Assembly (NCBI GenBank): GCA_024695285.1
Contig: JAILIM010000026.1
Location: forward strand, 1 to 37,707
DNA from: Bacteroidales bacterium
GTDB lineage: Bacteria > Bacteroidota > Bacteroidia > Bacteroidales > UBA932
Reading direction: 5' to 3'
Length of the DNA stretch: 37,707 nt
The notes under the pieces were generated by a model. That model was not told where the DNA came from. It saw nothing but the letters and a program-made list of their open reading frames with translations, and did no database searches. The position numbers and the translations under genes were made by a program. Positions 22,319 through 30,478 of this stretch are shown piece by piece; the stretch's first letter is position 1; each line of letters begins with the position of its first letter.

Positions 22319-23437
22319 TTAGAATTCCCAAATGGGTACGGAGGACTCCGGGGAGACTCCCTGGCGGCGGCACTCCGCTTCGGCCTCGCTGAGGCGCGAC
22401 ATCGCGGCGATGTGCTTTTTGCGCAACGCCGGCAGCCCTACTTCCATACGTGAAATCTCTGAACCGAGGAACTGTTTTTCAGCTCCGGACGCAACGGTGT
22501 AACGGCGTCTCAGGGCATCCAGCTCGCGGTTGTGCCGGGTAAGGGTGTCCTGTTGGCGGGTGCATTCAGCGGATGCGCGGCGATAGGCGTCCAGGGCTTT
22601 GCGCTGAACAGCTGAAACGGGTGCTTCGGAAGCGGGAACCAGTTCGCAGAGAGCCCTCAGGGCCGCTCCTTCCGGAACCGCACTCCTCACCGGAACGGCC
22701 TCGCTTACAAGCGCATAGAGATAAACCTCGTCGGGGCCGCAGCCACGGTTGGAAGCGAAGACGGTGAATATCCCGTCGGGGCTCTGGGCGAGCACGAAGT
22801 CGTCGGCCGGAGAACTGTAAGGGAAGCCAAGATTTTCGGGTTCACCTACGAAAGAACTTCCGGGAATACGCTCACAGCGGTAGAGGTCGCTCCCTCCCAT
22901 GCCATAAAGCTCCCGTGAAGAGAAGTACACATAACCGTCGTTCTCTATAGGGAAAAAGGCTGCGATACGGGTGGAATCCGAGAGCATGAGGGTGTCGACC
23001 GGGGTAAGGGCAAGACGTTCGCGCTGGGCCGCCGAAATGGGCATGTGCCCGAGGAACTCACCGGCGCCGAAACGTTTGCGGGCCGCAACCTTCGGGCGGA
23101 AACAGAACTGCGCCATCGCGGCCCCGTTCCGGCAGAGGGTCTGCAGCGAATCGAGCCGCACCCGGCGGAGGGAATCGGTGGTGAGGGCCAATGCCTTGCG
23201 GTAGCTTTCCAGGGCGGCGGTGAACTCGCAGGCAACCCGCTGATCCTCGGCCTCTATGCAGAGGATTTCGGCCTCCGAGAGAGGCACGGCAAACACCCCG
23301 GCGGTGTCGGCGATGGAGCACACGGCACCCGCAGCAGCGTCAGCGAAAACACCCACCCCGGAGTTGGGTGCAGCTGCGGCTGCCACCCCTCCTGAAAGCC
23401 CTGAAAGCAGGCTGAGTATGACCAGAAAATGCGTCAT
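22319..23437 (-). CDS. Exported PD40/WD40-like propeller protein with helical C-terminus
   Basis: 372 aa with an N-terminal signal (MTHFLVILSLLSGLSGGVAAAAA). Residues about 52-110 are helical, TPR-like, with EALSYRKAL-type spacing around a cysteine-containing stretch. Residues about 160-245 have PD40-type motifs: GYVYFSSRELYGMGGSDLYR and DDFVLAQSPDGIFTVFASNR, as in periplasmic proteins of the type IX secretion/gliding and OmpA-linked group. Residues about 280-365 are a charged helix, likely coiled coil (DTLTRHNRELDALRRR). Function is not known; a cell-envelope scaffold is plausible. It is divergent from secDF, with a -7 box 8 nt before its ATG. Confidence 0.82.
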   Translation of the reverse strand: MTHFLVILSLLSGLSGGVAAAAAPNSGVGVFADAAAGAVCSIADTAGVFAVPLSEAEILCIEAEDQRVACEFTAALESYRKALALTTDSLRRVRLDSLQTLCRNGAAMAQFCFRPKVAARKRFGAGEFLGHMPISAAQRERLALTPVDTLMLSDSTRIAAFFPIENDGYVYFSSRELYGMGGSDLYRCERIPGSSFVGEPENLGFPYSSPADDFVLAQSPDGIFTVFASNRGCGPDEVYLYALVSEAVPVRSAVPEGAALRALCELVPASEAPVSAVQRKALDAYRRASAECTRQQDTLTRHNRELDALRRRYTVASGAEKQFLGSEISRMEVGLPALRKKHIAAMSRLSEAEAECRRQGVSPESSVPIWEF

Positions 23438-23445
23438 CGGGATTG

Positions 23446-23453
23446 CAAATTTA
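23446..23453 (-). promoter_or_regulatory. -7 box of the PD40 protein gene
   Basis: On the minus strand TAAATTTG lies 8 nt before the ATG at 23437. No clear -33 TTG is seen. The arrangement suggests a very short or absent 5' leader. Confidence 0.5.
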
Positions 23454-23484
23454 AGTATTTTGTCACATATATTTTATTTTAGGC

Positions 23485-23514
23485 TTGAAAACCGACAAGA
23501 TTTGCTTATCTTTG
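23485..23514 (+). promoter_or_regulatory. secDF promoter
   Basis: TTG (23485-23487), 19 nt, TATCTTTG (23507-23514); leader about 30 nt to the ATG at 23553. Confidence 0.75.
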
Positions 23515-23552
23515 CGGGCTATTCACGAAAAGTAACTAAAAACTATAACAAC

Positions 23553-26500
23553 ATGCAAAGCAAAGGTGCTATCAGATTTGTAGCGATACTGCTCATCCTG
23601 GCCTGCCTCTGGCAGCTGTCTTTCACCCTTGTCTCGGCCCTCCAGGGCAACAAGGCCAAGAAGGCCGGCGAGAAGATGGTGGACCTCACCGAGCAGAGTG
23701 CCGCTTTCGCCCGCGTTCCCGAAGCGGACAGGGCTTTCTATCTGGATTCCGTGAAGAAGGATGCCGAAAGGTTCTTCACCGACTCTCTCATGAGCGAGAA
23801 GGTTTACTTCGGCTACACTTACAAGGAAGTCCGCAGCAAGGAAATCAACCTTGGTCTGGACCTCAAGGGCGGTATGAACGTCATGCTGCAGGTTCAGCTC
23901 CAGGACCTCGTCCGCGCACTTTCCGGCAACAACAACACCCCCGAGTTCAATAAGGCCCTCGAGCTCGCCAAGGCCCGCAGCGTGAATTCGCAGAGCGACT
24001 ACATCACTCTCTTCGCAGAGGCGTGGAAAGAGGTCTCCGGCGGCCAGAGGCTTTCCCAGGTGTTCGGTACCTACGAGATGAGGGACCGCATCAAGCCGGA
24101 AAGCACCGACGACGAAGTCCTTTCCGTTATCAAGGAAGAGGCCGAGAGCGCAGTTGCCAACTCGTTCAACGTGCTGCGCAACCGTATCGACCGCTTCGGC
24201 GTCACCCAGCCCAGCATCCAGAAGCTCGGAAACACCGGTCGCATCCTGGTCGAACTCCCGGGCGTGAAGGAGCCTGAGCGCGTGCGCAAGCTGCTCCAGG
24301 GAACCGCATCCCTCGAGTTCTGGACAACCTTCGACAACGCCGAGATATATCCTTATCTCGCCGAGGCCAACCAGCTGCTCGCGAACCTGCTCGCAGCAGA
24401 CGAGGACGCCGCCCCCGCAGCCAAGAAGGATCTCGTTTCCGAGGAGATCGAGGCCAATGCCGCCGAGAGCGAGGAAGACCTTGCCGCCTATCGCAAGGCC
24501 AACCCCCTCTTCGCAGTGCTGCAGCCCTCACAGGCCCGCGGTAACGCCTGCATAGGCTACGCCGCCATAAAGGATACCGCACTTGTGAACAGGTATCTGG
24601 CCATGCCGCAGGTACGCGACATCTTCCCGGCGGAATTCAGGCCCATGTGGAGCGTAAAGCCCGCCTCCTACCTGCAGAACGACAACATCTATGAGCTGGT
24701 AGCCATCAAGGCCGACAGCCGCGACGGACAGGCTCCCCTGGACGGCAGCGCAGTTACCGACGCCCGCGTCTCCTATGACAACGGCCGCGGCGGATATCCC
24801 GGCGTGTCCATGACCATGAACGCAGAGGGCGCCAACATCTGGGCACACCTCACCAAGGACAACATCGGAAAGCAGGTGGCCATCGTGCTCGACGGCACCG
24901 TGTATTCCTATCCCACCGTGCAGACCGAGATCAGTGGCGGTTCCTCCTCCATCACCGGAAACTTCTCCGTAGAAGAGGCGACCGACCTTACCAACGTGCT
25001 CAAGTCGGGTAAACTCCCCGCCCCTGCAACAATCGTTCAGGAGCAGGTGGTAGGCCCGTCGCTGGGTGCGAAGTCCATCAAGGACGGTATGATCTCCTTC
25101 ATCATCGGCTTCATCCTCGTGCTGCTTTACATGCTGCTCTTCTACAAGGGCGCAGGTCTGGCTGCCGACGTGGCCCTGCTCACCAACGTGGTGCTCCTCT
25201 TCGGAACCCTCGCGAGCTTCGGCGCAGTGCTCACCCTGCCGGGCATCGCCGGTCTGGTGCTGACGCTGGGTATGGCAGTGGACGCGAACGTGATTATCTA
25301 CGAGCGTATCAAGGAAGAACTCAAGGCAGGCAAGGGCCTGGGCAAGGCTGTGGCTGACGGTTATCGCAACGCCTATTCGGCAATTATCGACGGCCAGCTC
25401 ACCACCCTTATCACCGGTCTCATCCTGTTCGCCTTCGGTTCCGGTCCGGTGAAGGGCTTTGCAACCACCCTCATCATCGGTATCATCACTTCGGTGATCA
25501 CCTCCATCTTCATCACCAGGCTCATATTCGAAGCCCGCATCGCAAAGGGCAAGAGCATCGAGTTTGAAAGGAAGTGGAGCGCGAGCTTCCTCAAGAACAC
25601 CAACATTGACTTCGTCGGCGGGCGCAAGTACTCCTACATCATCTCCGGAGCTCTCATCCTGGTAGCCATCGGCAGTATCGCCGTCAAGGGCTTCACCTAT
25701 GGTGTCGACTTCACCGGCGGCCGCACCTACGTGGTGCGCTTCGACCAGAGTGTCACAGCCGAGGATGTGCGCGCAAGCGTGAACGACGTGTTCAACGCAG
25801 CCGCTGCAGAGAACGGAATCACCGCCTCTGTGGAGGTGAAGCAGTTCGGCGGCGACTCCCAGATGAAGATCACCACCTCCTACAAGGTGAACGAGGACGA
25901 CTCCGCCGTTGACGCCGAAATCGAGGGCATGCTCTACAGCGCCCTCAAGGGCTTCTTCGTAGAGGAGATGAGCCTGGCCGAGTTCACCAGCACGCTGGAC
26001 AACCCGAACGGTATCATCTCGTCCGACAAGGTTGGCGCAAGCATAGCTTCCGACATGAGGCGCGACGCCATCATCGCCGTCATCCTGGCCCTCATCGCAA
26101 TCTTCGGCTACATAGCCATAAGGTTCCGCGGCTGGACCTGGGGTCTTGGCGGCGTCGTTTCGCTGGCCCACACGGCAATCATCATCATCGGCTTCTTCTC
26201 GCTGTTCAGCGGAATCCTGCCGTTCAACCTCGACGTTGACCAGACCTTCATTGCGGCAATCCTGACCATCATCGGTTATGCAATCAATGACAACGTGGTT
26301 ATATTCGACCGTATCCGCGAGATGCGCACACTGCATCCGAACGGAGAGATCAAGGACATGACCAACGCGGCACTCAACGCCACCCTTACCCGTACGGTGA
26401 ACACCTCCGTATCCACCCTCCTCCCGATGCTCGCAATCGCCTTCTTCGGCGGTGAAAGCATTCGCGGACTGTCCGTGGCCCTGTGCCTCGGCGTGGTGAT

Positions 26501-26588
26501 CGGAACCTACGCTTCCATCATGATCGGTACCCCGATTATGTACGACTCCACCGTCGCCGCCCTCAAAAAGAAGGCTGCGAAGAAGTAA
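23553..26588 (+). CDS. secDF: Fused SecD-SecF protein translocase subunit
   Basis: 1011 aa. SecDF works with SecYEG in the inner membrane and uses the proton gradient to help pull exported proteins out. The start at 23553 gives a first membrane segment (FVAILLILACLWQLSFTLVSAL); the reading frame is open further upstream but without a domain. SecD part: LGLDLKGGMNVMLQV, a long periplasmic P1 region, GKQVAIVLDG, then six membrane segments with GMAVDANVIIYERI. SecF part: GVDFTGGRTYVVRF followed by membrane segments with GYAINDNVVIFDRI. Both carry the conserved Asp residues. The single-chain fusion is normal for Bacteroidetes. It ends at a clear terminator. Confidence 0.97.
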   Translation: MQSKGAIRFVAILLILACLWQLSFTLVSALQGNKAKKAGEKMVDLTEQSAAFARVPEADRAFYLDSVKKDAERFFTDSLMSEKVYFGYTYKEVRSKEINLGLDLKGGMNVMLQVQLQDLVRALSGNNNTPEFNKALELAKARSVNSQSDYITLFAEAWKEVSGGQRLSQVFGTYEMRDRIKPESTDDEVLSVIKEEAESAVANSFNVLRNRIDRFGVTQPSIQKLGNTGRILVELPGVKEPERVRKLLQGTASLEFWTTFDNAEIYPYLAEANQLLANLLAADEDAAPAAKKDLVSEEIEANAAESEEDLAAYRKANPLFAVLQPSQARGNACIGYAAIKDTALVNRYLAMPQVRDIFPAEFRPMWSVKPASYLQNDNIYELVAIKADSRDGQAPLDGSAVTDARVSYDNGRGGYPGVSMTMNAEGANIWAHLTKDNIGKQVAIVLDGTVYSYPTVQTEISGGSSSITGNFSVEEATDLTNVLKSGKLPAPATIVQEQVVGPSLGAKSIKDGMISFIIGFILVLLYMLLFYKGAGLAADVALLTNVVLLFGTLASFGAVLTLPGIAGLVLTLGMAVDANVIIYERIKEELKAGKGLGKAVADGYRNAYSAIIDGQLTTLITGLILFAFGSGPVKGFATTLIIGIITSVITSIFITRLIFEARIAKGKSIEFERKWSASFLKNTNIDFVGGRKYSYIISGALILVAIGSIAVKGFTYGVDFTGGRTYVVRFDQSVTAEDVRASVNDVFNAAAAENGITASVEVKQFGGDSQMKITTSYKVNEDDSAVDAEIEGMLYSALKGFFVEEMSLAEFTSTLDNPNGIISSDKVGASIASDMRRDAIIAVILALIAIFGYIAIRFRGWTWGLGGVVSLAHTAIIIIGFFSLFSGILPFNLDVDQTFIAAILTIIGYAINDNVVIFDRIREMRTLHPNGEIKDMTNAALNATLTRTVNTSVSTLLPMLAIAFFGGESIRGLSVALCLGVVIGTYASIMIGTPIMYDSTVAALKKKAAKK

Positions 26589-26601
26589 GGTTCGGGGTTA
26601 A

Positions 26602-26617
26602 GGCGCAGCAATGCGCC
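26602..26617 (+). other. GNRA-type hairpin in the secDF 3' region
   Basis: GGCGCA-GCAA-TGCGCC: a 6-bp stem with a GCAA tetraloop, 13 nt after the secDF stop and before the terminator. It may protect the mRNA 3' end. Confidence 0.45.
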
Positions 26618-26629
26618 GGAAAACGAAAG

Positions 26630-26659
26630 CGGGGCGACCGGAAGGCCGCCCCGTTTTTT
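26630..26659 (+). terminator. Intrinsic terminator of secDF
   Basis: Stem CGGGGCG / CGCCCCG (26630-26636 / 26647-26653), extended by CC/GG past one mismatch, with a GGAA-type loop, then TTTTTT (26654-26659). The converging dnaE gene ends 16 nt further on and may use the same stem from the other side, although its T-run is poor. Confidence 0.9.
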
Positions 26660-26674
26660 ATTGCTTGACCGCAG

Positions 26675-29600
26675 CTATTTCAGTACTGAATAGCTTACTC
26701 CCAGATGTTCGAGGGCCAGGAGGAAGCCTTCACACACGCTGATGCAGAACTTCTTGCTCTTCATCTCGATGCGGTAGCCGGTGGCCGCGTCGAAGAGGTT
26801 GACGGCCAGCGGGGTCTTGCCTGGGAACTCCTTGAGTATCTTCTCCAGCTGGGAACGGAAGTCCTTGGAGAGCGAGGCGGTGTCGAGGTTGACGGCGAAG
26901 CTCTTCACCATCTGCTCGGAGATGTTTCCGAGCATGTTTATCCTCTTTATCTTGAAGGTGTAGTTCACCGTCTTGCCGGCGGCAATCTCGTCGGGCTTGA
27001 GGAAGAAGCGCGGGGCTATCTCCCCTTCGATGTAGAGCTGCGAATGGAGCTCCATGTAGGGAAGGTAGTTCTCGTAGTCCTGGCCGAAGAGGGCAAGCTC
27101 GTAGGCGCCGCTGTAGTCCTCGAGGGTGATGCGGGCTCCGGGCTTGCCGTTCTTGGTGGTGATCTTCTTGACGTCCGTGACTATACCCGCTATGCTGGCG
27201 CGCGAGGTCTGCTTCTTCGCACCTGCCTCCTCGATGGCGGCGGGCAGCTCCACCAGCTTATGCGTGGTGAAATTCTCTATCTCGAAGGCGTAGCGGTCGA
27301 GCGGATGGGCGCTCAGGTACATTCCCACATACTCCTTCTCCTTCTGCAGACGGTCCAGCAGGTCCTCTTCTCCCACGGCCGCGGGCATCTCCGGGCGCTG
27401 GGGTTTCATCTCTTCCATATCCCCGAAGAGCGATGCGCCGCCTGAGATGGTGTCGTTCCTGTAGAGCTCGGCGTAGTGCACCAACTCGTCGATGAAGAGC
27501 TCGCCCGACGCGCAGGGGGTGAAGAACTGGCTGCGCTTGTATCCGAACGAATCGAACACTCCGGCGCAGACGAGGGTCTCCAGGGATTTGCGGTTGACGG
27601 CTCCGGAAAGGCGTTCCATGAAGTCGAAAACGTCGGCGAAGGGGCCGTTTGCCTCCCGCTCCGCGATGATGGAGTCGGTGGTGTTGCTGCCGAAGCCCTT
27701 GAGGCCGCTGAAGCCGAAGCGGATGTCGCCCTTCGCGTTCACGGAGAAGTCGCGCTCCGACTCGTTGGCATCGGGGTTGAGAACCTTGATTCCGGAGCGC
27801 TTGCAATCGGCCATGATCTCCTTCATCTCGGTCATGTCGGAGGCCTGCTGGGTGAGGTTGGAGGCCTGGAACTCCGAGAGGTAGTGAGCCTTGAGCCAGG
27901 CGGTCTGGTAGCTTACCCAGGCATAGCAGGCGGCGTGGCTCTTGTTGAAGGCGTACTTTGCGAAGGCCTCCCAGTCGGACCACACCTTTTCGAGGGTTTT
28001 CTCGTCGTGGCCGCGCTCGAGCGCTCCCTTCATGAAGTCGCTTTTGAGGCCGTCGAGCACGTCTTTCTTCTTCTTTCCCATGGCCTTGCGGAGCTTGTCG
28101 GCCTTGCCGCGGGAGAAACCCGCCACCTCGCGGGAGATCTGCATCACCTGCTCCTGGTAGACGGTGACGCCGTAGGTCTCCTGAAGTATGCCCTCCATCT
28201 CGGGAAGGTCGAAACGTATCTGCGAGGGGTCGTTCTTTCGGGCTACGAAGTCGGGGATGTAGTCCATCGGGCCCGGACGGTAGAGGGCGTTCATAGCGAT
28301 GAGGTCCTCGAAGCGCTGGGGGCGGAGCTTCATGAGCCACTCCCTCATGCCCTTGGATTCAAACTGGAACACGCTCTTGGTGTCGCCGCGGCCGTAGAGC
28401 TCGTACACATTGGGGTCGTCGATGGGGATGGCCTCTATGTCGATGTCGCGGCCGAAGCGCTTCTTCACCAGGGCCAGGCAGCGGCCTATGATGCTGAGCG
28501 TCTTGAGGCCGAGGAAGTCCATCTTGAGCATACCCACGTCCTCTATCTGCGAGCCTTCGTACTGACTCACCCATACCTCCTGCTTGGTGCCGGCGTCGGT
28601 GCCGAGCGAGATGGGGATGTAGTCGGTGAGGTTGCCGCGGCCTATTATCATTGCGCAGGCGTGGATGCCGGTCTGGCGCACGCAGCCTTCGAGCTGCAGG
28701 GCGTAGTTAAGCACTTCTTTCACCAGGTCGGACCCTTCCTCGTACTCGTGCTTGAGCTCAGGCAGATACTTTATGCAGTTGGCGAGGGTGGGCTTCTTTT
28801 CCACCGTCGTGCCGTTCTCCTTCACTTCGAACGAACGGTCGGGCACCATCTTCGAGAGGCGGTCAGACTCGCTTAGCGGCAGCTGGTAGATGCGCGCCAC
28901 GTCCTTTATGGAGCCTTTTGCGGCCATGGTGCCGAAGGTAATCACATGGGAGATGTGGTCGGTTCCGTAGCGCTCCTGCACGTACTGTATCACGCGGTAG
29001 CGGCCCTCGTCGTCGAAGTCGATGTCGATATCAGGCATGCTGATACGTTCCGGATTGAGGAAGCGTTCGAAGAGGAGGCCGTACTTGAGGGGGTCGAGGT
29101 TGGTGATGCGCAGGCAGTAGGCCACCACGCTTCCCGCAGCGGAGCCACGCCCCGGGCCTACGGCTATGCCGTGGTTCTTCGCCCAGTTGATGAAGTCCTG
29201 TACTATGAGGAAGTAGTCGGGGAAGCCCATGCGGGAGATGGTCTTCAGCTCGAAATCGAGCTTTTCGGCCACATCGGCACGGAGCGGACTTCCGTAGCGC
29301 TTCTCCGCTCCCTGGTAGACCAGATGGCAGAGATAGGCCACTGAGTTACGGAATTCCTCACCGCGTTCCTCGCGGCCAATCACGTTGCCGTCGTGGTCGC
29401 GGTGCTCCTCGTAACGGCCTTCCTCCAGCACCTCGGCGTACTTCTGCCTGTGGGCCTCGATGTCCGCCATGAAGTCGGCCGGAATCTCGAAGCGCGGCAG
29501 CACGTGGCCGCGGTCTATCTCTATCTTTTCCACCTTGTCCAGAATCTCAAGCGTGTTGGCCAGGGCTTCGGGATGCGTGGGGAAAAGGGCGGCCATCTCG

Positions 29601-30400
29601 TCCTCGCTCTTGAGGTACTCCTGCTGTGTGTAGCGAAGACGATCGGGGTCGCTCACGTTGGCGTTGGTGGTAAGGCAGATGAGGCGGTCGTGCGCAGGGC
29701 CGTCCTCGCGGCGTACGAAGTGCACGTCGTTGGTGGCTATGACCTTCACCCCGTGGCGGGCGGCGAGTTCGAAAATGGCCTCGGTGTAGGCCTTCTGCCT
29801 CTGGTAGAGGGTTTCCATGTCGGCCTGGGCCTTGGGCGGCAGGCCTTCCACGGTGCTGCGGTGCAGCATCACCTCGAGGTAGTAGTCTTCCCCGAAGATG
29901 CCCTTGAACCACTCTACCGCCGTGTCGGCGTCTTCCGGGGTGCCGTCGATGCCGAGGAGGTCCTGCGGTATCTCTCCGGCTATGCAGGCGCTGCTGCAGA
30001 TGAGGCCTTCGTGGTACTTCTCGAGCAGGGCGTGGTCAATGCGGGGCTTGTAGTAGAAACCCTCGATGTGGCCGAGCGAGACGAGCTTCATGAGGTTGTG
30101 GTAGCCCGTGTCGTTCTTGGCCAGAAGGATCAGGTGATAGTATTTTTTGTGCTGCGGGTCCTTGAGCGTGTGGTCGTAGTGCCGCGTCACATAGACCTCA
30201 CAGCCGAAGATGGGCTTGACGCCCGGATGTTTCTTGGCAGTGTCGTAGAACTCCTTTACGCCGTACATGTTGCCGTGGTCGGTGATGGCCAGGCCGGGCA
30301 TATGAAGTTCCTCCGCCCTCATGAAGAGCTTTTCGATGTTGGAAAGCCCGTCGAGGATGGAGTACTGGGTGTGGACGTGGAGGTGTACGAATGTTGCCAT
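26675..30400 (-). CDS. dnaE: DNA polymerase III alpha subunit
   Basis: 1241 aa; start at MATFVHLHVH (30400), because the upstream in-frame ATG precedes the promoter. The product is the replicative polymerase. An N-terminal PHP domain shows HLHVHTQYS (6-14) and TDHGNMYG. The C-family polymerase core has GPGRGSAAGS (416-425) and the catalytic aspartates in PDIDIDFDDEG (456-466). The finger region, HhH and the C-terminal OB domain (about 1000-1100; KPGARITLEDYSG) follow. Length is slightly above E. coli DnaE (1160). No intein was seen. A terminator of the upstream operon lies in front of its promoter. Confidence 0.97.
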   Translation of the reverse strand: MATFVHLHVHTQYSILDGLSNIEKLFMRAEELHMPGLAITDHGNMYGVKEFYDTAKKHPGVKPIFGCEVYVTRHYDHTLKDPQHKKYYHLILLAKNDTGYHNLMKLVSLGHIEGFYYKPRIDHALLEKYHEGLICSSACIAGEIPQDLLGIDGTPEDADTAVEWFKGIFGEDYYLEVMLHRSTVEGLPPKAQADMETLYQRQKAYTEAIFELAARHGVKVIATNDVHFVRREDGPAHDRLICLTTNANVSDPDRLRYTQQEYLKSEDEMAALFPTHPEALANTLEILDKVEKIEIDRGHVLPRFEIPADFMADIEAHRQKYAEVLEEGRYEEHRDHDGNVIGREERGEEFRNSVAYLCHLVYQGAEKRYGSPLRADVAEKLDFELKTISRMGFPDYFLIVQDFINWAKNHGIAVGPGRGSAAGSVVAYCLRITNLDPLKYGLLFERFLNPERISMPDIDIDFDDEGRYRVIQYVQERYGTDHISHVITFGTMAAKGSIKDVARIYQLPLSESDRLSKMVPDRSFEVKENGTTVEKKPTLANCIKYLPELKHEYEEGSDLVKEVLNYALQLEGCVRQTGIHACAMIIGRGNLTDYIPISLGTDAGTKQEVWVSQYEGSQIEDVGMLKMDFLGLKTLSIIGRCLALVKKRFGRDIDIEAIPIDDPNVYELYGRGDTKSVFQFESKGMREWLMKLRPQRFEDLIAMNALYRPGPMDYIPDFVARKNDPSQIRFDLPEMEGILQETYGVTVYQEQVMQISREVAGFSRGKADKLRKAMGKKKKDVLDGLKSDFMKGALERGHDEKTLEKVWSDWEAFAKYAFNKSHAACYAWVSYQTAWLKAHYLSEFQASNLTQQASDMTEMKEIMADCKRSGIKVLNPDANESERDFSVNAKGDIRFGFSGLKGFGSNTTDSIIAEREANGPFADVFDFMERLSGAVNRKSLETLVCAGVFDSFGYKRSQFFTPCASGELFIDELVHYAELYRNDTISGGASLFGDMEEMKPQRPEMPAAVGEEDLLDRLQKEKEYVGMYLSAHPLDRYAFEIENFTTHKLVELPAAIEEAGAKKQTSRASIAGIVTDVKKITTKNGKPGARITLEDYSGAYELALFGQDYENYLPYMELHSQLYIEGEIAPRFFLKPDEIAAGKTVNYTFKIKRINMLGNISEQMVKSFAVNLDTASLSKDFRSQLEKILKEFPGKTPLAVNLFDAATGYRIEMKSKKFCISVCEGFLLALEHLGVSYSVLK

Positions 30401-30407
30401 GGTTTTA

Positions 30408-30415
30408 CAAAGATA
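30408..30415 (-). promoter_or_regulatory. -7 box of dnaE
   Basis: Minus strand TATCTTTG, 7 nt before the ATG at 30400. A weak TTTC is 20 nt upstream of it, inside the loop and stem of the preceding terminator hairpin (30423-30447). Confidence 0.6.
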
Positions 30416-30422
30416 ATTAAAA

Positions 30423-30447
30423 GCGCCCGGTTTTGAAAGCCGGGCGC
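30423..30447 (-). terminator. Intrinsic terminator of the EEP/NHL operon
   Basis: Perfect 8-bp stem GCGCCCGG / CCGGGCGC with a 9-nt loop; on the minus strand it is followed by TTTTAATT, which runs straight into the dnaE -7 box. It begins 31 nt after the stop of the last operon gene. Confidence 0.85.
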
Positions 30448-30478
30448 AGGGAAAAGTTTTCAACCGTTGGGAGTTGAA

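Noticed and set aside
24528..26336. 602-codon open frame opposite secDF
   Set aside because: Asp/Gly/His/Val-rich shadow of secDF with no motif.
27476..28876. 466-codon open frame opposite dnaE, and a similar one at 29393-30436
   Set aside because: Shadow frames of dnaE with no domain or start signal.
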